A model generated the notes under the pieces. It did no database searches and had not been told where the DNA came from. It saw only the letters and a list, made by a program, of their open reading frames with translations. A DNA stretch of 64,000 nucleotides from Trichuris trichiura (Eukaryota > Nematoda > Enoplea > Trichinellida > Trichuridae), in assembly GCA_037903355.1 (NCBI GenBank), contig JBAJFE010000004.1, positions 4,572,001 through 4,636,000 of the forward strand, written 5' to 3'. Shown in pieces: positions 27,701-40,500 of this stretch. The position numbers and the translations under genes were made by a program. Numbering within the stretch: the first letter of the stretch is position 1; each line of letters opens with the position of its first letter.

Positions 27701-29791
27701 ATATTCCCAGTTTTAAAATCTTGATTCGTCGTTGCCTAAGCAGTGAGCATTTCCGTGCTTGCTTGTCGGGACTGATTAATTTTACCTGAAAACAAATTAT
27801 CTCAATCGATTGACCTGCACGGTCAACGTTGACGTGTTAATAAAAAGCGATTCACGTGCAAGGGAGCATCGCATTCATTCGGCACGGTTACTTTAATGGG
27901 CAGTCATTTCGCAATGCCATCCATATTGTTTTGACATTCCCTGGCGAATGAACTTTGTCTATCGGTCATTCATTCTCCTTCGATTCAGACAATTTGCTAC
28001 GGCAAAGTCGTTCGTCGTCTAGTTTTGTTGCCCCATGAATTAGCGCTTCCGAGTCTGCAACCCGTGACAATGCTACTCTTTGCCAGACCAATACTTTGCA
28101 ATGGTACTTACTTTCTCTTCGAAAAAGAACGTCGGCAATCATAAAATTTCTGTACGAGCTCTTCATCGTGTACGCGACTTCCTCATTTGGCTTCAATGAA
28201 TTGCTGCCACCAGTTGATTATTGACTTCAATGAGACCGTACTCCTTACAATGACAAGTTTACTCTCTGCAGTCTTACGAAGATTTGTAACGTTAGTCTTC
28301 TGACAGCTAATATAGGTAAGAGCATTCCGTAGCGTATAGAATAGAAATAATAATGTTAACTTTGTATTCCTAGTTTTGCTGTACATCTTTCTGCTTTGCG
28401 CGTCTTGCTCATACAGGCTTTTAGGCATTCGCTACCTTCTCATACTGTTTCGTTGATTTATGATTAGTATTTTTTCTTCCGCCTTTAATGTCTTCCCGAA
28501 CTTAGGTCACTTCTTTGTTTGCTGGCGCCTCAGTGTTCAAAAAATGTTATCATCCCAATCTGGCAACATTCAGTTGTAACATTTCTGTGTACCGCCCTTT
28601 GAACAGCAGTTTACTTTTGTTGGCGCGAGGGCAATTCGTCTTTCAGGCTTTTTATAATGCTATTGTTTGTTTTGCGTATCTTCCTACGCTGTATCAGCAC
28701 TGACTAAGAGTCATGCTGTGACAAGAGCCATCTTCGCGCTTGTGGCTGAAAGTTGCTTTTTGTATTCTTATTTTCTCGCCCAGAGATTCGGGTACATGGG
28801 GTTGTTGTCTTCAGGGCAGCAAGTGCGAATTCTGAATGAAACAAACGCAGGCGTCATTAGTGAAATGGCGTATGAAAATCGACGTGCCACACAAGATGCC
28901 CAGTTTCATTTTTGCTGATGGAGGGAAGATTGAAGTAAGTAATCTTGAACTTGTTGCGCCACGTGTTGTCCTTGAGTCTTTATAACAATATTAAGACTTA
29001 ATGGTACAACGTAAAGTCAGTCATGGCATCTCAGTTCAAAAAAATTGAAAGCAGAAATACAATTTCAAAGCGCCCTTCGCAACGCGAATGAATAGACTTG
29101 CTTGGCATGCATAAAAGCTACTAATACTTTTCTTGTACTGCTGTAAGTGTACCCAGGCTGAAATAATCAGATCATTTTTAGAATTATTCATCAGTACTGC
29201 TAAGTAGCCCAGCACAAGTTCATTCAATTTTTTTCTCTAGAGAGCTCTTCAATCTTGCGTCACAGATGCAACGCATTGTTAACTTGCTTTCACCGGCTTA
29301 AGGCGTATTCCCTCTAAGGCCGATCAAAACGCGTACGCGCTGCTCTTTTTGTCTCTAAGCATTCTTGAAAGTTTTCGTAAAAATTTATAGCGCCACTTGG
29401 ACTCTGCCATAAATCTACCAGACGTTATCAGCACATTGCAAGCTTTCCTCAGGTCAAAAAAAGGTTGGCAAGTAGCAAGGCCTTTCGACTTTTTTTAACG
29501 CTGATTTTCTATTGAAAACGTTATTAACTGCCGCTTAGCGATAGCTAATCACGAAATGCGTTTTTTTAATTTACTCATTTCGACAAGGGCAGACACCATG
29601 AGATAGTGGCCATGTTTGTTGCCTGTACTTGTCCCTGGGCAGTACTGTCTTCAACAGCGGTTCAAGACCTTGTTTTTTCACAGTGTCTAAAAAGCACGTC
29701 GATTTTTTCAAGGCAGATATTTACATATAATAATTACGTCTTATTTATTAAGATAATTTTACCAGCGAACTAGCTGGAAAAAGATAGAACA
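21791..29791. other. Gene-poor tract I
   Basis: Eight kilobases without any exon I can assign to a known family. A purine-rich GA-repeat-like stretch occurs at about 24674-24720. A group of longer minus-strand ORFs at 26113-28428 is listed separately. No tRNA cloverleaf, rRNA or long inverted repeat was noticed. Confidence 0.5.
26113..28428 (-). other. Cluster of unassigned minus-strand ORFs, possible orphan gene
   Basis: Five minus-strand open frames crowd this 2.3-kb span: 28428-28183, 28196-27966, 27601-27134 (155 codons), 26767-26513 and 26535-26113 (140 codons). The two longest exceed most spurious frames elsewhere in the window. Their predicted products are hydrophilic and basic (for example RRRQKPAKKRSRHK near 26600). 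I recognise no domain and could not establish consistent splice junctions between them. They could be a fast-evolving multi-exon gene, a decayed element or chance. Confidence 0.15.
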
Positions 29792-30020
29792 GGGATTTTG
29801 TCTCTTTGCCGCCTCACCATCATACTGTAAGTCTGCCAGCCATCTTGTTGTTTCTTTTCCTATGCCTAAGGCGAAACATAAGAATTATATTTTTCCCTAC
29901 GCTTGAGTGGGAGCAGAACAAGGCGACCGGGATGGTCTCCAATAAGGACAAAACCGGATGACCAGCGTGCATGCCAGAATGGAACCTGCGTTCTTCGAAT
30001 GGCGAGGGGATAAGTGTACG
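29792..30020. mobile_element. MITE family 1, copy A
   Basis: The element starts GGGATTTTGTCTCTTTGCCG, then carries CATACTGTAAGTC at 29821. A short central palindrome (GCCTAAGGC at about 29864) follows, then GGATGACCAGCGTGCATGCC, AACCTGCG and the right end GGCGAGGGGATAAG. The order of these blocks is the same as in copies B, C and D. There is no coding capacity. It lies in the gene-poor tract. Confidence 0.75.
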
Positions 30021-33000
30021 CTTTTGCAAAATTATTTATTAGTTCTACTTTAGAGGCTTATAGGGGTGCACCTTACGTCAGTCTCTCTTATTCTTATTAT
30101 TTGAGAAGGCGTGCTGTTTTAGCTATGCCAGAATATACTAAATTTTGAGGTGCCCGTTGCTTTCCAATAGAAATAGTATGACATTTTCGATATTATGTAT
30201 TCATCTTCTGACATTTTACAAACTGTCGAATGTTTCGTTCTTCGCCATGAGATGAAGCCACCAAAAAAATAAGTCACTTCAAAAAGTTGACCTAACCACC
30301 TCAGAGCAAGTGACATTGCTTGTTCCTTAACTTGTAAAGATGCTTTAGCTTTTTTGGGCCAATAGTTGTCGTTTTAATGCATTTATCGTGTTCGGCTTAT
30401 TTGAAAAAGCTCTCGCTCCCGAAGTTTCATAGGTATCACGCAACGCTATTGGCGCTTTTAGCTTTTCGAGCTTCATCAAGCTTATTTCAGTGGAACGCTG
30501 ATATTACGGGAAGACACGAGCAAACTGGAAAAATGAAAGTTGTTTTAATTTAGATGTGATTTGCAGGTTCCAGTTTGTTCTATGCTACCTTGAAATTCAG
30601 GTTTCAGCAGTTTTTAGTGTAATATTCTAATGGCAGCCAGTAATATTGCTCACATTTTTCAATGCTGGCTCAGCATGACTCGCCATGCTTTATAACATTG
30701 TAATGCTATTTCCTTGGCGTAATCGCTCGATTAGTTTGTACCATTTTTTACGGTGTTGTTTACGAATAGCGAATCGGCATATGGAGCCGCGCTTTTGCGA
30801 AATAAAACTTCTTCTTTTATAATAACATCAACTTTGAGCTGACAGCATTTCTCTCCCGCGTGAACGAATGTGAAACCAGTTTTGCATAATTAAGTTGCAA
30901 ACTAGTTTTATAGAAACTGCTCTCCTTGCATAAGAACACTAACGACTTATCATGCGGCAAACGTAAGTGGAAAACTCTTTTTATTACAAAGGATTCTGCT
31001 CCAACGAATAATTAATGCTTTTTTCGAAGGCAATTGGCCTACGATCTGCTCCAACCACATTTTTAATCTGTAAAATAGGTAATTATACCAGAATTCTTAC
31101 CGACCTGTTTGCAACAACTGTAAACTCGACAAAAAATGTGCTATTAGTATTGCGAGTTGTTGCTATGCAAGTCTCAGATGCTTTGACGTTCTGGGCTGCC
31201 GCAGGAGCTGGTTTGAGAATCCAATGTTTGTCAAAAGTGAATGTTATTTACTTGTTTTCGAATTCATGCGTCACGTTGACTTTATTGTTGGTTTATTGAT
31301 TCTGCTCTTGCCATCTGACAGCCGATTTTACGTGTAGGCGCCTTTATCTAATCGGTTTGATGAGTTGTAACTTTGGGCAGTCAATGCCAACGGCTGAATC
31401 GTTGCCGCTCATGTGTTTGGTAGTTTTCAATTGCCAACCAAAATATGCCTTAATGAGGAGGCAACAGCTTTTATGTAGTTGCAAAGAGGTTATTTGTTGT
31501 CATTTCGAGTGCGATGTCCACTTGTCGGCTTTCTTTCCGTCTTCTGTGCAATGAAGCATTCCACTGCGCTTGTAGAATACCTCTCTGCTTACCGCTGTAG
31601 TCTTTATCAGTCTCACAATTGCTGAGGATAAATGGAGTGGTTTCAATCTTTCGTACGATATGTTTGAAGTATCAGTTCATTGAATTTGTTTCTCCGTCTC
31701 CATACAGTCTGAAAGAACGAAATGATCTCAGTCGAACCAGTGTATTAATGGATCAGCCATGCGTTGGTTTCAATAATTCAAAAGCCAAAACTTCATCTCA
31801 TCTAACTCATTACTTTGTCTATAAAAGGCTGCCTTTTGAGGAGATATAGTTGAGTAATTGACTCCTCTATAGCATATTTATACGCTGCTGTACTTAACGC
31901 CAACCGTAGTTTTTATGAGGAATAGCTAATTTTTGAATAAGATTTTTAATATCAACTACGTAATACACCATGTTTGGGCTATAAGTAGCTTAAGCGGGAA
32001 GCGCTGAGTTCGTTTGCACATATTACGTAACTGGTTGCCCTTTCTGTAAGATGATTCGTGTACGTCTTTGAAGGTATGCTATTATTAATAATAATTTTTT
32101 TAGTAGCAAGAAATTTGACTTTCAGTCATCACGTCATTTTGTTCCAGGAAGTATAGGCAGGCACAGAATGAACTTTATTACAAAAAATGATCACTTAGCT
32201 TTTAAAACCGGTCTTCTGACTTCAACACAGCGTCAAAACTTGAGTGCGATAGTTTACGTAGAGAAGTCGTTGGGTCGCTATAAAAATTGTGCGTATGCGA
32301 CTTTTGGTTTCGGCTGATCTAAATGTTTTGTAGAATAGCTGGTGGATAGTCAACATTCTTTGTCCAAGAGGCTCTCAAGACTATTAATGAGTAGGTGGAC
32401 GTATTTCATAATATCTGTATTGTATAAAATTCCCTTTGTTGAAGGTTTTTGAGGATAAACGTTTCAGGCATGATGATATCACGTCTTCAATGTCAGTACA
32501 TGCACTCGGAGATGTTATCCCTGAACGTTCCGTACTAAAAACATCTCAATAAAGGGTTTTACTCCATATAAATGTTACGAAGCTCCAAGGCATCAATAAA
32601 GAGAACCATATTTTCAAAATGGATGATGTTGAGATGCAAAAAGCTTTTTCCTCATTTTCCCGGTTCCTTGGCAAATTTTCGAGGTTGGGTTGCTTTTTGG
32701 TGCCTCTTCAATGGATGGCATAGCTGACACCTACACAGTTTTATTACCTATCATGTTTGGGCATAGTTTCCCTGCTTGCTGACTTGCTGTACTGTCTCTA
32801 AACTATCCGGCACGCTATGCGATTTCTGACGTTTTACTGCAAAGTAATTTGGTTTCTAAATTTACTGTTAGGGTTCGTGAATCCCACTTAAGAAATATGG
32901 TTACTTATTTATCTTATGTATGGGATTCTCCAGTGCGCATATACATAGCGAAAACAGTACCCCGTTTTTGATCTGCAGGTAGTATTGTTTTTATGATTTT

Positions 33001-33539
33001 AATGTTTGTTCGAAGGGTCTTACTTTAAAATAAAGTTAAATAACGGCCAAAAGTAAGTATGCCTGTTTAGTTTGCGGTTCAGAGTCCTATGCAGAAGAAG
33101 GGGGTGACTCGAGAAATATGTTGGATGATATGTGATTATGAAGCGTAAGATAAGGCGCAGAGCTGAAAACAAAAGAAGAATGTAAGATATTACAGCAGGC
33201 AAGTGGCTATGGCAAGAATACTCCAAAATGATATTTAACGAAGCTCTGAAATCATTTTCATATGGCGATATATGTACACCTGTGAAAAGGCGGAACGTAA
33301 TTTGAGTTTATTCGGCAACAAAGTCGTTTGTCGATTGGAGAAAACCAAACATGCCTGATGCAGACACCTCAGCCACTCTATCAATAGAAACAAATGGAAT
33401 GTGGTCAGTGGAACCGTGACTATCCATAAGCCGGTCAAGACAGAGTGCTTCGACCTTTTCAAGAAGAAGTTGTCACTCAACACGACTGAGCAGCCCAGCA
33501 GACCATGTGCGGGATGATGATATGATCAGTTAAATATCT
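30021..33539. other. Gene-poor tract II
   Basis: No coding exon, RNA gene or element end was recognised in these 3.5 kb upstream of the Penelope-like fragment. The last 300 bp may be decayed upstream retroelement sequence, because an open minus-strand frame and partial plus-strand frames occur there. I could not align them to reverse transcriptase motifs. Confidence 0.4.
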
Positions 33540-34335
33540 ATCTCACATCACCCGCGACACGTTATGACTGGGATATTGGATGGCATGTTAGACCGTGCAT
33601 TGGCAATTTGTGATCACGAATACTTGAGACAAAAACTGGAGTATTTAATGAAAACGTTTGGGGAAAGTGGATACCCTGCCCATCTCATCAACTCAACAGT
33701 TCAGCGGAAATTGGAGGACAGAACGAGAGCGAAAAGTCTGCTTCAGGGCTGCGTCTCATCCGCACGTATTACGCAGGCCTCAGGGAAAAAATTAAAAGGC
33801 TTGGGAACAGGCTGGGCTTCCAGGTCGGGTTTAAAGGAAACCCACACTTCCGTTCCAGCCTACGCAACGACAAAGAGAAGGTACAACTGGACCAATGCCC
33901 TGGGGTGGTTTACGAAATAAAATGTGAATTTTCGGGTTCATACATTGGGCAACCAGCAATACGTTGGCATACAGGTTCCAGGTGCACATGAAGTTCTTAA
34001 CGAGGTGCAGGAATGCAGTTAGCCGACTGAACGGAGAATCGTCCAATATATCACGTGGACGTCCGCCAACGCTTGGTACACGAAATGATATGGAGCAGGC
34101 TATCCTGTCATCAGCAGCAGCACAGCATGCAGCGCAGTGCACGGGCCAACTGCGTGCAAAAGTGCTGTGTAAAGAGAGGCATTTTATGATTAGGAAGATC
34201 AAAGAAGCTCTCTACATAAAGTTCAACCCGAACATCAACAGGGATAGTGGCACCGCAGTCAGTGAATCCTGGGCAAACATCATCAGGGCTACAAACTGCT
34301 GCCTGCTACAGGAATCGCCTATACTGGGACAATAA
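33540..34335 (+). mobile_element. Penelope-like retroelement, 5'-truncated and frameshifted
   Basis: Penelope-like elements encode a reverse transcriptase fused to a GIY-YIG endonuclease. The 3' part of such an ORF is recognisable. The reverse-transcriptase C-terminus reads SHHPRHVMTGILDGMLDRA and FGESGYPAHLI from about 33540. A linker follows, then GIY-YIG core pieces (GVVYEIKC and SYIGQ, about 33895-33945) and a downstream endonuclease block (LRAKVLCKERH, YIKFNPNINRDSGT, about 34150-34250). The pieces lie in three different frames and a stop codon sits just upstream at 33531, so the copy is dead. The catalytic reverse-transcriptase core is missing, consistent with 5' truncation. Confidence 0.85.
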
Positions 34336-34378
34336 CGGTGCACCACGGAGTCTTGGAAATATCCCCCGGTCCTGCAGT

Positions 34379-34525
34379 CCCCTAATTGTTTTTTCCCTCC
34401 CTTTTTCTTTCCTTTTCATCTCCTCTTTTCCATTTTCTTTTTCTTCTTTCCCCTTTTTTATTAAAAAATCCTCACTCCGTACCCTCCTTGCTTTCTGTTA
34501 CTCTTAACTTTCCTATCAACCCCCG
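34379..34525. repeat. Pyrimidine-rich tract after the Penelope-like ORF
   Basis: The 145 bp following the retroelement coding fragment are almost pure C/T on the plus strand, with T-rich runs broken by CCC and CTCC. It may be the 3' untranslated end of the element or a simple low-complexity tract. No clear target-site duplication was found around it. Confidence 0.6.
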
Positions 34526-37500
34526 TTTTTAATTTTGTAACTCGTTTGAAAACTTCTCAAGACTCCTGAATTTTTCAAAGTACTTGGGCTGACTAATGCT
34601 ATGCCAGAATTTGTTCTGCCATTGTTCACGGGCTGAAGACAAGAACCAGCGTTTCCCGAAAGCTTCGCCAAATAAATGTTTAACGGGTAGCTTTTCCGTA
34701 CCACAAGTATGTTATGTCACACATTCGTTAGAAAGAGTTTTATGTTCAATGCAAATATGTATCTTGCGTTTTGGCTCTCGAACTTTTGCTTTTATGCTCC
34801 GCTAATGCTCTTCCTTAAGTAATCCGCTGACAAAGCAGTAGGAGATTGATTACTTCCACAGTAAATAAAGTTTGCCAAACTATCTTTACTTTTCTGAACA
34901 AGACATTCTATGTCTGAGGTTTGGGCTAAAAAATCGTTCGTCTTTACTTGAAAAGTAATTTAAGATTGATTCTGTATGCTCTGCTGATCTTCACGCGTTT
35001 CCATTGTCATCTATGTTATATTAACAGCATGTAAAGTGCTTATTGTAAGCATATGACACAGTCGGTGCTCTTGCAAGCTCTACTTTGGTCAGGGCTGCTC
35101 CTTAGTATGGCCACTTTTAAGGAGGCACTCTTTGAAATAAGGCTCGCTAGCGACGCACAGTTCTTGCATACGGACGTTCCTGCAGTGTGCACTGCAACAC
35201 TGTACTTGATTTGCGGTATCTATCTGAGAGCTTTAAGTGCATTTGATCTAATACACGATCAAGGTTTTTCAAGCATTAGGTTTCAAACAAGAACTACGAT
35301 TTAGCAAAACGGCTCATTGCTGCCTTGACGGATTGAGCGGAAAATCCTTAGTGCTTAGGACATCTTGCTGACAGCTGGTGTCATATGGCCTTCGTGCTCC
35401 AATGGACTGAGAAATAGTGTTCCACGCGTGACGAGCGGCGCGAGTTGACATGGACGGTCGACCGTTTGACCAATAACTCTAAAAAGTGCTTATCCACCGT
35501 AAGGCTAATTATTCGTCATCGGCAGATGGACAAATATGCGAATTCAATTTTACCAACTTATGGCTGCTACGCGGCTGAATTAAACGATTGCCATTGTAGA
35601 GCTGCGGGCAATCGCCTATGGTAAATTGGTTCAAAGGAAATTCGCGTCCACGATTCCCGTATATAATTATCATAATGCTCTCCCTTAGCTCTCCACATCT
35701 GTACGCCGCAGGAATGCGCATTCAAGATACCACAGCCGCTCGCGTAGCATTTTCAATTTTATTTATCCCTTAATCTATACTGGCTAATGGTTCTACTGCA
35801 CTCGCCCTCACAAGTTTCCACGACGTCAGAGAGCTGCTCAAAATGGATGAACGCACCGGAAGTTTGTGATATTCGATTTCCTTTAATCAAGTTTTGCAAC
35901 CTTCAAAGTGTGTCGCATTTCTTAAGCACTCGTCCCTCTCTCGCTCTTCTAATTAACATTAAGTTTGCAAACTTTGCAAATTTCCTTGTTAACATCTTTT
36001 AAATGCACTGCAGCTCCATTTTCAGTGAATTTCTGCGTTTGTCCGAACGATCGTTCCCTCACAAGCAGGCCAGCGCGTCTCGGACGGGAATGTTCTCCTC
36101 GGTTCGTTCCGTTAGCATTAATACTCTTGGCTTGCGTAATCACAATGTATGAACTTGAAAACTGTTTGGAAATCTTTGTAACTCCAGCTTACTACAGGCG
36201 TTATTAAGATGCTTGATGTACATTTCAAAATTAAGCGGAATAATATGATAGTATAAAAACGTTTTACTAAAAAAATGCTTAAAAACGAACTAGCTTACCC
36301 GTTGGCTGCTCTGAGTGGTTATGTGGCTTACCTAACAAAAAGTGAAAGAATAAAGGTCTCTGTTCCCTCGCTGCGTTGCTGTTTTAAGGTTGTTTTTGAC
36401 CAAACATGGTGTGTTATGCGAATGCATGTTCAGTAATGGTACGAAATCAGAGACTATAACTATAAAAGCAATGATAAAGAAACATATACCAACATAACGC
36501 ACGGTAACGAAAGTAAAGAAAAACGATAATGACGTAAATGAAATAAAGCAGGTCAAGTCGAAATTAAATAATTCTGAAGCTGATGTTTTCTTGTTGCTTC
36601 CTTTTAACACTATTGTGGTCTCTTTTTTCTGACGTTGTGCCAAATCCCATAACACCCCTTTTTTCGTCCGCAGAGTCTTTCCATCTTTCCAATGTTGTCC
36701 ACAGGTCGCCTCTCTCCGCCAGCGCAAAAGAATGAGTCATAGCGTATTAAATACGAAAAAGTTCAGCCAGTTACGTTCAACCAGTTTTCAGCAGTGAAAC
36801 TGCGGAATAATTGATTCATGCTGACGACACCTAACGGAATCTCCCTTATATGGCATGCTTGTACATGTCTTTTAACGAATGATACCACTTTTGAAAGGTA
36901 CGCAGTTTGTTCCTTAGTATTAGTAAGCGGTAGGGACCGCTCGACAGAGCAGAATTGCTGGGTTTATTTTGCGTAAACGTTGAGCAGAGAAAAAGACGGA
37001 TACCAATCGCATATTATTCTTGCTGACAAGCTGTCGTTCCACCGAAAAAAGGCTGGTGACTTTGTTGCGTTGCGGCACACTTGCGCACGATGTATTTTTC
37101 TAACCAGTTCGTAGCAGACGATTTTTTTGGGACCATTTAGAATAAGGTCAGTGCAACCCTGTGAGGTGGGAAAGCGATTGTTTGAATTTTCCCAAAAGCT
37201 GTCGTCATTGTTGATTTTACGGGTAGTTAACAGCGTGTCTTTTAGTCACCCTGCATAGGTTGTTTTTGCTCGACCGTAAACAAGTCACATTTTGAAAATT
37301 TGCAATTCATCTTTTCGTTTCCAATTTTTTAGAAATGTTACTCGCATCTACGCTACAACCTTCATTCTTGATAGCTCTGTCGTGGACGTCATTATGTCAA
37401 AGTCTTTATAGTCACCCGTAGGTGTTTTTATTTATTGTTCTTAGCGTTGTAGATAAGACACGAAAGTTTGCTCTGGTTGCAAACTGATCAGGTCTAGTCA

Positions 37501-40500
37501 TTGGTTTGTCGTCCGAACGTCAATGTCTAATTCCAAAAAAAGTATCAATTGTTTGTTCCTTCGCTGCAACTCTCGTCATTTTGGAGGGCAAAAAACTCAA
37601 TGTATGTTCCTGTGAAAGGAAGACCGCTTCTCGACCAAATTTATTTCCGCGGAATTCATTGGTCGCTCGCTGAGAGTAGACAAAAGGTAGTAAAGACAGA
37701 TCGCTGCCGCCAACGTTAATCGTTTTGCCACATTGATTTTGCTGCCAGTCTTCGCCTGCCGTCAGCGATTTCGATGTGTAAACAATAACAAGACTATAAG
37801 AAAGTGGAGCTCACGTGTCGCTTTTCAACACAGTCGGCCGACTCCCATTCGTGCGATGAAAGGCGACTCAGCCAGTTGTCATTGCCCGCTCTGTCGATCA
37901 TGAATCACTTTTCAATTCGTTGCTCATGTTATTAGTTCGAAGGAGATGAGACTATTTTTGACGAGGCAAATGCCTACATTTTTAGACCGCTATGTGCAGA
38001 CAAATCGCCCCAGTTCTCGTGAAATTAGAAGACACGCTTATCTTGAGCACGTTGAAATGATTTCCATAAAAAGTGCCAACGCACTTCTGGCTGTAGACTC
38101 TGCTTGTGGAATCACTGTGCTTCCGAAAAATCCGCTTGTCTAAAGGGCGCGAAAATTAATCAATGATCTTCAAGGATCATTTGATCAAGCAGACCAACAG
38201 TGAGATCAAAGAGCAGTACTCTGATCCAAACATTCTCTACAGAATAGAGTTGGGCATAAATGTTTCGTCGTCGTAGGTTAAATGGACAAAAGTACCCTGC
38301 GCTACGTAGTCTAATATTTTGCTAACACACGAATTGAAAAAGCTGATCAAAAACGCCACATTCGCGTGCGATCTTCTGAAATCGTATAGCGAAGGTTTTC
38401 CTTACGCTTTTAAAAGAGAAAATGAAAATGAAAACAGGTAACCTTTTCATAGTTGAAAAAATTTGGACTCTTTCTTCTGTTGCTTACAGTTCTATTTCTT
38501 GCGATTCATCGACTTAATATACAGGAAAAAATTGAAGTACAATGAGCAGATACGGATAAATTTTCTGCTTACTTTTTTGGAGCCATTTCTAAGACTGCAT
38601 GACCATAGTAACGATAGTGGAAGCTTGTGTATGCGTAATAAAGTCTCCAATTTCCAAGTGGCATATAGATGCGCTCCCGATAAATATTACTTCATGCGAA
38701 TTCGCATTCTGAGAATTACGTGACTTACAGAACAATCAGAGAGAGAGAGAAAGAGGATAAGAAATCTTTTTTTTAACAGACAGTATGAGATAGGAATTAA
38801 ATATAGTTAACGCTGTACGTTACTGAACAAGAAGGATCCAAGTTCTGATTAGAGACTACAACAGATGCGACATATGATCTTGAAAAAACTGTTAAATGTT
38901 TTTCGCTTAATGGATAAACAGTTGCCTCGCCTAACGGGAGATGGTCATCTTTCACTCTTCTTTGACGGCTTAAAATAAAAAAGTCCGTGTTCTTGTTGCT
39001 TTGCTAATATTCTACTTTCAAGCAGCAGCGGTTTGCATGGTTGCTAGCTAGATTTAGCGCTTCCTAATGTTTTATAAAACGCTGCAATTTTTAGTAGATA
39101 CTTTAGTTCAACAGTCTTCGTCATCATGCAACATACTCGCCTTGTTTACCTGTCGCAGTTCTTATTTTCATCTGCTCGTTAAGCTTGTCTACTAGTATCT
39201 TGTTATTCAAGCTCTTTGATGGGCTGGCCATCTGGTTGGACTTTTGGGATACATTCAATATCCTGTTGTTTTACGTACTCCAACCCAGCGCAGCTACTGT
39301 TTGCGTACGTCATTCCGTGCTTGGCTTAATATATTTCGTTGAATGCTCGCTTTGTTGCACCATGAACGCGCGTTTCTATCAGAATTTAATGCTTCCTTAA
39401 AGTTAAAAAATTAAAAGTATGGTTCAGCTCAGCGAACACGCTGGGCAATAGCTTCATGGGACTCATAATGCTCAACATCTTTATTATCGCTGGAATTCGC
39501 AAAAATGCAATAGCAACTTTGGGTTAGCCGCATATTCTTTCTAAGCAGTCTATTCCTTGCTGAATTATTGTCACATACATTACGCGAAAGCTAACTGCGT
39601 TTTCTTGAAGCATGGCAATGCTATGCAGTCGAACGACGATAAGCCTAACGATTTAAGTATTGCAACCACGCAAGTATCTTGCCGTTAGCCTCTGAAGGAC
39701 AATTCAGCCAACGCTGAAATTCAAGTGCTCGCATCACGCCACACAAAAGATAAGCATGTGCATGAAAAATCACCTTTACGTACGTGCATAGCGTTCGTTA
39801 TTACCCAGCGACCAGTTAAACTTTTCTGAAATTCCCATTTTCCGTAAACTGTGCTCGCATAGTATTCCAAGCGAATCGCCCAATTTCTACTTTTTCTGAT
39901 AAAATCAATCGCGCCTGTAGCAGAGCGGTGCGATAAATTAGGTATTGTAACTTGCCTAACGCTCACTATGAGTGCCATGTCGTTCTCTTTTTCGAAAGAT
40001 TAAAATGTTGCAAAGAAAGTTCTTCCCAGTTTGACCTATCCTATTTCCTAATGCTTTTAAAAGTTAACGATATGTCGGCTAGGCCAACTTACGCGGCGTA
40101 GCAGAGCGTATCCCTACTGTATCGCGCCGATGATTTAAGGGTTCACTGGAGCACCACTACTTCGTCAGTTGAGCAGAAGTTTTTATTTACATATATTCCC
40201 TACATGTTCGAAGTAACAACGTTGCGCGACTGTTAAAAAGTTACTGATTTTTTTCCTTATTTAATGCTAGTACACGCAAGCGACCCATTGCTCGATGAAC
40301 GTTTAATCAGACACTTTTCAGATATTGTCAACAATTCGTTTGCGTAACGAGTTGACTACGTACGTAGATACTGAGAATATACGGGCTCGTTATGAGAAGT
40401 AAACGTTCCAATACTTTCTTTTGTAATGCTATAGGAGCGTTCACGCTCGACTTTAACTCTTAGAGCACCTGCAAGAAGTCGCTTGAAATAAGTTATGATA

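Noticed and set aside
33235..33483. Minus-strand ORF of 82 codons beside the Penelope-like fragment
   Set aside because: No reverse-transcriptase or other motif could be recognised on either strand.
36332..36727. 131-codon minus-strand ORF
   Set aside because: No recognisable domain, no nearby exons and no start or polyadenylation context.
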